The position numbers were made by a program, and so were the translations under genes. The notes under the pieces were generated by a model. It did no database searches and was not told the origin of the DNA. It saw only the letters and a program-made list of their open reading frames with translations. A stretch of 20,108 bases of DNA from Salmonirosea sp038204185 (GTDB taxonomy: Bacteria; Bacteroidota; Bacteroidia; Cytophagales; Spirosomataceae): assembly GCA_038204185.1 (NCBI GenBank), contig JBBRDE010000075.1, forward strand, positions 1 through 20,108. Direction: 5' to 3'. Position 1 is the first letter of the stretch, and every line of letters starts with the position of its first letter. This document shows positions 14,781 through 20,108 of this stretch, in pieces.

Positions 14781-16196
14781 ATGGCGCCTCGCTACTTTCT
14801 GGCCACGGCATTGTCCAGTGCCGTCCTGACCGCCCTGTCCTTTACGCCTATGGAACCATCAGGTGCTTTGCTTCGTAAAGCACCCGCCCCATTGCCCCAC
14901 ATCGTCCTGTTCATCTCCGACGATCACGGCTACGAAGACGCTGGTTTTGCCGGGGCTAAGGTGGTAAGGACGCCCAACCTGGATGCGCTGGCCGGAGAGA
15001 GCCTGCGCTTTACCCGCGCTTTCTGCAACACGCCCAACTGCGTACCGTCGCGGGCAGTCCTCAGCACGGGTCTGATGCCCGCCCGCAATGGCGCTCACCC
15101 CAATCACAGCAAAATCAATCAGGGCATCAAGACCCTGCCGGTGTATATGCAGGCCCTGGGGTACCAGACCGTACTGGCGGGAAAAGACCATGTCTGGCCC
15201 CGCTCGGCCTACCCCTATGTCTATCTGAAAAAGAAAGACCAGGACTACGGCGTTATCGATTCGGTGCTGGCGGCCCACGCCAGGCCCAACCAGAAGCCGC
15301 TGTTTTTGGTGGTAGCCACCGACAATCCGCACGTGCCTTGGCCCGATCTCAAAGACTATGATCCCGATAAAGTCGATGTGCCGCCGTTTATGGTGGATAC
15401 CAAAATAACCCGGCAGGTACGGGCCAAATACTACACGGACGTTACCGACATGGACTATACGTTGGGCCAGTGCCTGACTTCCATGAAAAAACACGGGTAT
15501 GGCGACAATACGCTGTTCATCTACATTACCGACAATGGCCCCCAGTGGCCCCACGGGAAGTGGAACCTCTACGATCAGGGCATCCGGATCCCGATGCTGG
15601 TGCGCTGGCCCAATCGCGTAACGCCCAACACCACCACCGACGCCATGGTACCCCTGCTGGATATGCTACCTACCCTGCTGGAAGCCGCCGGCGGATCGGT
15701 GCCGGATGGGCTGGACGGTCGCAGTTTTCTGCCCGTGCTGCTCCGGCAGAAAACGACGCACCGCGACACGATCCATACCACCTACACGGCCGATACGCGC
15801 TACGGTAATTTCAACTACTACCCCATCCGCAGCATCCGGACGGCCCGGCACAAGTATATTATGAATCTTGAGCCGGATCGTACCTACACGACGCATATTA
15901 CTAACGCCAAACCCGAAGACGGCCGGGATTATTGGGAAAGCTGGGTGGAAAAGGCCAAAACAGACTCCGCCGCCGCCCGGATCGTGAACGCCTATCAGCA
16001 CCGGCCCGCCGAGGAATTGTACGATCTGGAAAAAGATCCGTACGAACTGACCAATCTCGCCGCTACCCCCGCCACCAGGCCCCAGGTTCGGCAGTTCCGG
16101 CAGGCGATGGTCAACTGGATGGAGGAACAGAACGATCAGGACGGACTGACCCGCTTTTTTGCCAATATCAAATACAATCCGAAGGCAAACGAATAG
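14781..16196 (+). CDS. Exported type I (formylglycine) sulfatase
   Basis: A 471-residue sulfatase from the ATG at 14781; an in-frame TTG at 14763 would add MKKASP, which would also suit a signal peptide. Residues ~5-25 are the hydrophobic leader. The core is clear: metal-site DD at 47-48 (ISDDHGYEDAGF), the signature C-V-P-S-R-x4-T-G with C87 as the residue converted to formylglycine, K135 and H137 (AGKDH), H184 (DNPHVPW), D251-N252 (YITDNGPQ) and K260. It hydrolyses sulfate esters or N-sulfates, probably of a polysaccharide, in the periplasm, and needs a formylglycine-generating or anSME activating enzyme encoded elsewhere. The general layout resembles the N-sulfoglucosamine sulfohydrolase-like branch, but substrate is not certain. 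It is divergent from the NACHT gene and followed after 96 bp by the esterase-like gene, likely co-transcribed. Confidence 0.92.
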   Translation: MAPRYFLATALSSAVLTALSFTPMEPSGALLRKAPAPLPHIVLFISDDHGYEDAGFAGAKVVRTPNLDALAGESLRFTRAFCNTPNCVPSRAVLSTGLMPARNGAHPNHSKINQGIKTLPVYMQALGYQTVLAGKDHVWPRSAYPYVYLKKKDQDYGVIDSVLAAHARPNQKPLFLVVATDNPHVPWPDLKDYDPDKVDVPPFMVDTKITRQVRAKYYTDVTDMDYTLGQCLTSMKKHGYGDNTLFIYITDNGPQWPHGKWNLYDQGIRIPMLVRWPNRVTPNTTTDAMVPLLDMLPTLLEAAGGSVPDGLDGRSFLPVLLRQKTTHRDTIHTTYTADTRYGNFNYYPIRSIRTARHKYIMNLEPDRTYTTHITNAKPEDGRDYWESWVEKAKTDSAAARIVNAYQHRPAEELYDLEKDPYELTNLAATPATRPQVRQFRQAMVNWMEEQNDQDGLTRFFANIKYNPKANE

Positions 16197-16292
16197 TTCG
16201 CGGGGTGACCGGTGTTCCCCAACGATCCCAGACCCGTGGTACCTGACCCTGGGGTACGAGTAGAGCCCAACCGTGCTTTCCTTTTTTGGTTT

Positions 16293-17201
16293 ATGACTAA
16301 AATGAAGCTCTGTATTTTTCTTCTGTTGGTGGCGGGTAGTAGTCCGGCTCAGCAGATTATCCCCCTGTACGCAGGCCCGATTCCCAATGCTACCTCCTAC
16401 GCGATGCAGGAAATTGCCTCGGAAAAAGACGGTCGGATCGTTTGGTACCGCAACGTATCGAAGCCTACCCTCACCATTTTTCTCCCGGCCCCGGATAAAG
16501 CCAGCGGGACGGGGGTACTTCTTTTTCCGGGCGGTGGCTATTCGGGAGAAAGTTATGACGCGGAGGGCGTTCGCATTGCCGAAACCTTCATAAAGCACGG
16601 GGTGGCGGCCTTTGTGGTCAAGTACCGGCTGCCCAGCGACTCGATTATGGTGGACAAAAGTATCGGTCCCCTGCAAGACGCCCAACGAGCTATCCAGCTA
16701 GTGCGGGAGCGGGCCGCTGAATGGGGCATTAAGCCCGACAAAATCGGCATCATGGGCTTTTCGGCGGGTGGGCATTTGGCCTCTACGGCAGGTACCCATT
16801 TTGGCGAGCCGCTGATCGAAAATCCGAATAAAACCAGTCTACGGCCCGATTTCATGATCCTGGTGTATCCGGTCATTTCGATGCAGGAGGTACCCGCCCA
16901 CAAGGGATCGAGAGCCAATCTATTAGGGGAACAGCCTACGAAAGCGCAAATAGACCGATTCTCGAACGACCTGCACGTAACCAACCAAACCCCACCTACC
17001 TACCTGACGCATTCGGGCGACGATACCGTGGTGGATGTGGACAACAGCATCGCTTTTTACGAGGCCCTCCGGCACCACAAGGTACCCGCCGAGATGCACC
17101 TCTACCCCACAGGCAATCATGGATTTGTTTTGAAACTTCCTACGGAGGAATGGATGGTGCCGTTGTTTACGTGGATGAAGGGGAATGGGTGGGTGAAGTA
17201 G
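16293..17201 (+). CDS. Secreted alpha/beta-hydrolase, acetyl-xylan-esterase-like
   Basis: A 302-residue hydrolase. The start is set at ATG 16293 (ATG 16302 is also possible), because MTKMKLCIFLLLVAGSSPAQQ is a signal peptide with a likely SPA-QQ cut; the longer open frame to 16212 adds a Pro-rich segment unlike a leader. The fold and triad are visible: the oxyanion loop FPGGGYSG (78-85), nucleophile S157 in GIMGFSAGGH, an acid in HSGDDTV (D243 or D244), and H276 in YPTGNHGF. This matches the BD-FAE/acetyl-xylan-esterase-like alpha/beta-hydrolases, which remove acetyl or other acyl groups from plant or algal polysaccharide. Placement just after a sulfatase supports glycan trimming. It may also be a more general carboxylesterase. 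The stop is 75 bp before the decayed enolase-superfamily gene. Confidence 0.88.
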   Translation: MTKMKLCIFLLLVAGSSPAQQIIPLYAGPIPNATSYAMQEIASEKDGRIVWYRNVSKPTLTIFLPAPDKASGTGVLLFPGGGYSGESYDAEGVRIAETFIKHGVAAFVVKYRLPSDSIMVDKSIGPLQDAQRAIQLVRERAAEWGIKPDKIGIMGFSAGGHLASTAGTHFGEPLIENPNKTSLRPDFMILVYPVISMQEVPAHKGSRANLLGEQPTKAQIDRFSNDLHVTNQTPPTYLTHSGDDTVVDVDNSIAFYEALRHHKVPAEMHLYPTGNHGFVLKLPTEEWMVPLFTWMKGNGWVK

Positions 17202-17275
17202 GGAGGTGAGGTGAGCGACATTTTGGGGGTTTTGCGTATGGAGAGTCACAGACTCGATCTATATTTACCCATCAG

Positions 17276-18002
17276 TTGCAAACTGGCGATAGCGGATACA
17301 CGGCGGTAAAGTTCGATATCGACCAGGCCAAAGACCCCGCCAAGTACGACGCCTACAACTGGACCGCCAGCCAGGGCGAACTCGACCGGATGTACAATCA
17401 GATCGCCGCCGTGCGCAAGGCCGTGGGGCCCTACATCGACATTTGCGTGGATGTCCACGGGCGCTACGACATGACGACGGGTAAGAAAATAGCCGCCATG
17501 ATGGAGCCGCTCAAGCTACTGTTTCTTGAAGAACCCATTCCTGCTGAAAATCCCGAAGCCTACAAGCTTATCTCGCAGAGTACCGAAACCCCCATCTGCG
17601 CGGGTGAAAACCATTACCTCGCCCACGGTTTTCGCAAACTGATGGAATTGGGCGCGGTAGACATCATCATGCCCGACCTCCAAAAAGCGGGCGGACTCGG
17701 CGAGGCGCAACGCATCGCCAACCTGGCTAATCTTTACTACGTACCTTTCGCACCGCACATGGTAGCCTCACCTGGGCGCGATGTCGTTGTGCCACGTGTG
17801 CGCGTCGGTACCCAATTTTCTGATTCTTGAATGGCAGGTGTACTTTGATGAAGATCCGATGTTTAAGGAAATCATCACCTTCGACGGGCCAATGATCTAG
17901 AAAGGGTTCATCACGCTCTCCGAAAAACCGGGTATTGGGGTTGAGATAAACGAAGAAGGTATGAGGAAGTACGCCACGCCGGGTGTACCGTTTTTTGAGT
18001 AA
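17276..18002 (+). pseudogene. Decayed enolase-superfamily (mandelate racemase/MLE-type) gene
   Basis: Translation from ~17282 (GYTAVKFDIDQAKDPAKYD) gives the barrel part of a mandelate-racemase/muconate-lactonizing-type dehydratase. It includes the metal-binding series DICVDVHG, FLEEPIP and ICAGENHY and the later APHMVASP block. Three lesions are visible. First, the N-terminal capping domain and the start of the barrel (roughly 180 residues) are absent, with an unrelated in-frame leader back to a TGA at 17207. Second, a frameshift lies near 17773-17776 (two bases short), after which the correct frame reads HVCASVPNFLILEWQ. Third, a TAG at 17898-17900 sits where the family usually has an acidic residue (GPMI-stop-KGF). 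The reading frame then runs to a natural end, GVPFFE-stop, at 18002. The intact enzyme would dehydrate or epimerise a sugar acid. The fragment 17276-17830 could at most make a truncated protein. Confidence 0.88.
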
Positions 18003-18038
18003 CGCGGACTAATTTTTTGTAGATTTTGTTTGTGTGAA

Positions 18039-18090
18039 GTCGGGTGTTTCAGACGACTTCATTACTTTGGTATCGCTTGTGTCGGGTGTT
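18039..18090. repeat. Short direct repeat upstream of the XRE gene
   Basis: GTCGGGTGTT occurs at 18039-18048 and again at 18081-18090, 42 bp apart (four helical turns), flanking the promoter-like box TTACTTTG (18062-18069). It could be an operator for the regulator that follows, or chance. Confidence 0.3.
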
Positions 18091-18133
18091 CCACCTGCCA
18101 TGAGCCAGGATGTATTTTTCCGCAGGATTTCTT

Positions 18134-18499
18134 ATGAATTTATCCGAACAAATCCGGCAGCTACGGCTGCACAAGGGCCTTTCGCAGGAAAATATGGCCG
18201 ATATGCTGGGCCTCTCCACCTCGGCCTACGGCGACATCGAGCGCGGCCGCACCGAGCCGACGCTCTCACGTATGGAAGCCATCGCCCAAATTCTTAAGGT
18301 ACCCCTACCGACCCTCCTGGGCTTAGAAACTACCTCCCTCAGCGAAACCGAATGGCTCCGCCGCGACAACGAAGCCCTGCACGAAGAAAACGCCCGGCTG
18401 CACCAGGAAATCGGACAATGGAAAAGCAAGTTTCACGAGTGGGTACGGCTGGAACTTGCTCTGCGCGCAGAGCGGGAAAGGGAGCGGATTGGGTTTTGA
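18134..18499 (+). CDS. XRE-family HTH regulator with coiled-coil tail
   Basis: A 121-residue DNA-binding protein. The ATG at 18134 starts MNLSEQIRQLRLHKGLSQEN, the usual XRE beginning; the ATG at 18110 would add eight residues (MYFSAGFL). The Cro/CI-type helix-turn-helix lies at ~5-60, with LSQENMADMLGLSTSAYGDI (16-35) as the helix 2-3 region and ERGRTEPTLSRMEAIAQIL behind it. Residues ~70-115 are highly charged (ETEWLRRDNEALHEENARLH) and should form a coiled coil, probably for dimerisation. This HTH plus short coiled-coil layout is common in small Bacteroidota regulators of unknown targets. It lies 131 bp after the broken enolase gene and is convergent with the next gene. Its target may be itself, given direct repeats upstream. 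Confidence 0.85.
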   Translation: MNLSEQIRQLRLHKGLSQENMADMLGLSTSAYGDIERGRTEPTLSRMEAIAQILKVPLPTLLGLETTSLSETEWLRRDNEALHEENARLHQEIGQWKSKFHEWVRLELALRAERERERIGF

Positions 18500-18540
18500 G
18501 AACGCGAGGCAAGTCGCAAACTGATCGTTAGCGGACGCTA

Positions 18541-18565
18541 GGCGCGATGCGGTTGAAAACTGGCG
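18541..18565. repeat. Dispersed 25-nt repeat, copy 1
   Basis: The 25 bases here match 19937-19961 at 22 positions; the shared core is GGTTGA(A/G)AACTGGCG. It sits between the convergent XRE and DUF6134-like genes, immediately after a small dyad TAGCG-GA-CGCTA (18529-18540). Confidence 0.6.
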
Positions 18566-18581
18566 GTAGGGGGAGCAATGC

Positions 18582-19241
18582 CTACCTCACAACGATACTG
18601 CCCAGCTGAATTCTGATTATCAGGTTGAGACCCGCAATCTGGGCCTTGACTTCGCGGCATTGCCCCTGGGCGTAGGTGTAGCGTGTCTTTTTGCCGTCGG
18701 GCATCAATACATCGTAGGCTCCGACAGCGACCCGCTGCACGGCACACATTTCCCCGTAGCGATCGGAGTAGACATGCTTCATGTTTAGGGGTTCGCGGTA
18801 GTAGAGACTGGTCACGGTATGGTTGATGGGATGGGATATCCGGACGCTTTCCCGAGCGGCAGAATGGCCCTCGACAAAGGTAACCCGGTAGCGATCGGAG
18901 GTTTGGACGGTATTCGTTTTTTCTTTGAGCTTTCCGTTCACTACCTGGCTCGACATGGAAGCTTTCAGTACCCCATTTTCAAACCGATTTTCACTCACAT
19001 ACACCACATCGTACAGAAATGTGTCGATGACACCGCTTACCCGCAAATGATCGCCCTGGTCGTTCGAACGGGAAGGCGCAATCGTCATTTCGCCTATGGT
19101 ACGTCCGGCAAGCAGAATATCGTAAACGATGGATTGGCTCGCAACCGGTGGTTGGAGGAGTACCAACCCAAGCGCCAATGTTAGAATTAGTTCTTTCACG
19201 AGTATAGGTAGGTTGGTGTCTCCTTCGAATCGATCCTTCAT
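18582..19241 (-). CDS. Exported protein of unknown function (DUF6134-like)
   Basis: A 219-residue protein. A hydrophobic segment (LILTLALGLVLLQPPVASQS, ~18-37) reads as a signal peptide, with a long 17-residue basic/acidic lead. A GTG at 19199 (VKELILTLALG) would give a more usual leader and is a real alternative start. The mature part is mostly beta-strand-like: YDILLAGRTIGEMTI, a Tyr-rich YDVVYVSENRF, then TNTVQTSDRYRVTF and DVLMPDGKKTRYTYAQGQCREVKA. This resembles the DUF6134 group of small exported Bacteroidota proteins, but I am not certain. Two cysteines (CAVQ, QCRE) could form a disulfide. It lies 50 bp after the small membrane protein gene and is probably co-transcribed. The function is unknown. 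Confidence 0.7.
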   Translation of the reverse strand: MKDRFEGDTNLPILVKELILTLALGLVLLQPPVASQSIVYDILLAGRTIGEMTIAPSRSNDQGDHLRVSGVIDTFLYDVVYVSENRFENGVLKASMSSQVVNGKLKEKTNTVQTSDRYRVTFVEGHSAARESVRISHPINHTVTSLYYREPLNMKHVYSDRYGEMCAVQRVAVGAYDVLMPDGKKTRYTYAQGQCREVKAQIAGLNLIIRIQLGSIVVR

Positions 19242-19291
19242 CCTGGCTTAGTTCTATCAAGCGAAGTATGGCTAGACGTGGTACAAGCTGA

Positions 19292-19735
19292 TCACCCACA
19301 CGAGATTACCGCAGCTAATAGTGCCGTTATTAACACACTGCCAAAAATCCCTATGGAACTTCGTCCCTGACCTAGAGGTAACTTTTTGGGTTCAGGGTAG
19401 CTCGCATATTTGCCAGCCATTAGTTTATTTCGAACAACAAACCCAATAATTCCACCTATAAAGCCAAATAGGAAGAGAGTGACCGCTAAGGGGAGTGGGT
19501 CAAAACCAATCCCGTAGCCAGTGAAGCCAGCTACCAAAACAATTGGTGCTGCTACTGCCGAAATCGCTGCTAGGGTCGAAACTGGATTTTCATGGCCGAT
19601 TCGTTTTGAAAGAGAGTCTTCTGCGTAGTAGGCTACCGGGGCGGTGGAATTGGTATCGGCAAAAAAATAAGCATCGGAATTGTTTGATACCGAAACTGCC
19701 AAATAAAAGAAGATCAGAGCGATGTGTTTTTTCAT
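19292..19735 (-). CDS. Small membrane protein, unknown function
   Basis: A 147-residue protein that I do not recognise. Residues 1-22 (MKKHIALIFFYLAVSVSNNSDA) are a clean signal peptide. A ~30-residue polar segment follows (YAEDSLSKRIGHENP). Then come two hydrophobic spans, ~53-73 (LAAISAVAAPIVLVAGFTGYG) and ~80-102 (PLALAVTLFLFGFIGGIIGFVV region), a short basic loop KYASYPEPKKLPLG, and a last span, ~127-145. So it is probably an inner-membrane protein with two to three helices after the leader. It is first in a likely two-gene unit with the DUF6134-like protein. No catalytic motif is visible. Confidence 0.65.
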   Translation of the reverse strand: MKKHIALIFFYLAVSVSNNSDAYFFADTNSTAPVAYYAEDSLSKRIGHENPVSTLAAISAVAAPIVLVAGFTGYGIGFDPLPLAVTLFLFGFIGGIIGFVVRNKLMAGKYASYPEPKKLPLGQGRSSIGIFGSVLITALLAAVISCG

Positions 19736-19969
19736 GAGGGTTCATGTTAGCAATGAACATTAAAATTCTGATTAACCATAAATCGACTTAAAGATTACAG
19801 ATACATTCAAAGTCTTAGCCTGAATCAGGAGTGAAAGTATTATTTGCCCAACCAAAATTCGGACTACACAGAAGTGGATCCTGACCCTTTATAACCAATA
19901 ATGGCAGGCCTCCCGGGATACTTTGTCATGTGCGCCGGAGCGATGGGGTTGAGAACTGGCGTATCATAA
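19736..19969. other. Gene-free flank of the insertion sequence
   Basis: No gene is visible here. It must contain the promoter of the minus-strand membrane-protein gene, though no clear TAnnTTTG box was found. Its right part holds copy 2 of the 25-nt repeat (19937-19961), which stops 8 bp short of the insertion-sequence end. Confidence 0.55.
19937..19961. repeat. Dispersed 25-nt repeat, copy 2
   Basis: Same orientation as copy 1 at 18541-18565 and identical to it at 22 of 25 positions. It directly abuts the left end of the IS256-like element, with eight bases between them. Confidence 0.6.
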
Positions 19970-20108
19970 GAGAGTGTAAACTAAACTGTGTCACCTCAGA
20001 TTGAGGTAAAAATAACTAAATTCAAATCGTTATCAGACATAGAGATGCAAACACAACAAAGTTTCGACTACGAGCGCTTCAAGGAAGAGGCGATGCAGGG
20101 CCTTTCAG
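19970..20108 (+). mobile_element. IS256-like insertion sequence, left end (continues beyond window)
   Basis: The sequence from 19970 (GAGAGTGTAAACTAAACTGT, then GTCACC) resembles terminal inverted repeats of IS256-type elements. A 6-bp hairpin ACCTCA-GAT-TGAGGT (19993-20007) follows. The transposase start codon comes ~75 bp in, the usual distance for this family. The right end and target duplication are outside the window, so the exact left boundary is inferred to within a few bases. Confidence 0.6.
20045..20108 (+). CDS. IS256-family (mutator-type) transposase, first 21 residues
   Basis: The open frame from ATG 20045 begins MQTQQSFDYERFKEEAMQGL and runs off the window. IS256-family transposases of Bacteroidota typically begin with a short Gln/Asn-rich lead, an aromatic-acidic 'F(D/N)YE(R/E)FK' motif and an 'EA(L/M)xGL' helix, which this matches. 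The DDE catalytic domain is not visible, so family assignment rests on the N-terminus and the terminal-repeat-like sequence upstream. Confidence 0.6.
   Translation, partial: MQTQQSFDYERFKEEAMQGLS

Noticed and set aside
16212..16292. Longer N-terminus for the esterase from 16212
   Set aside because: Adds a Pro/Arg-rich segment before a clean signal peptide that starts at 16293.
18565..18586. GGTAGG/CCTACC hairpin over the stop of the DUF6134-like gene as a terminator
   Set aside because: Ten-base loop, short stem and only TTTT well after it; weak as an intrinsic terminator.
1..20108. CRISPR array, tRNA or rRNA genes
   Set aside because: No regularly spaced identical repeats, cloverleaf or rRNA-like stretches were seen on either strand.

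Overview
The window looks like chromosome from a Bacteroidota bacterium of the Cytophagales type (Dyadobacter/Spirosoma-like). This rests on a tandem set of ~800-residue double-FtsX permeases, formylglycine sulfatases beside an FG-GAP/VCBS protein, an enolase-superfamily sugar-acid enzyme, near absence of Shine-Dalgarno sites, and promoter-like TAnnTTTG boxes. The genus is inference; there is no rRNA or tRNA.

Layout. 1-2281: the C-terminal end of a sulfatase, a secreted FG-GAP beta-propeller protein, and a convergent small cupin. 2462-9956 (minus strand): three paralogous FtsX/MacB-type permeases in one transcription unit, read from 9956 downward. The two spacers inside this unit are almost identical to each other. 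Upstream of the unit lie two near-palindromes exactly 21 bp apart that look like an activator or repressor site. 10376-14470 (minus strand): one very large gene coding for a caspase-like protease, a NACHT NTPase and ten WD40 repeats. 14781-17201 (plus strand): a second sulfatase and a secreted alpha/beta-hydrolase (esterase-like). 17276-18002: a decayed mandelate-racemase/muconate-lactonizing-type gene. 18134-19735: a small XRE regulator, then two exported or membrane proteins of unknown function on the minus strand. 19970-20108: the left end and first codons of an IS256-like insertion sequence that continues beyond the window.

How the genes may work together. The sulfatases, the esterase-like enzyme, the broken enolase-superfamily gene and the FG-GAP protein fit extracytoplasmic breakdown of sulfated or acylated polysaccharide. 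The permease trio fits export or envelope-stress functions, but no ABC ATPase lies in the window. The caspase-NACHT-WD40 protein has the architecture of an NLR-like sensor and executor in a single chain. It is the best candidate here for an immune or programmed-death system. The right 3 kb (pseudogene, dispersed repeat, insertion sequence) reads as an unstable accessory region.
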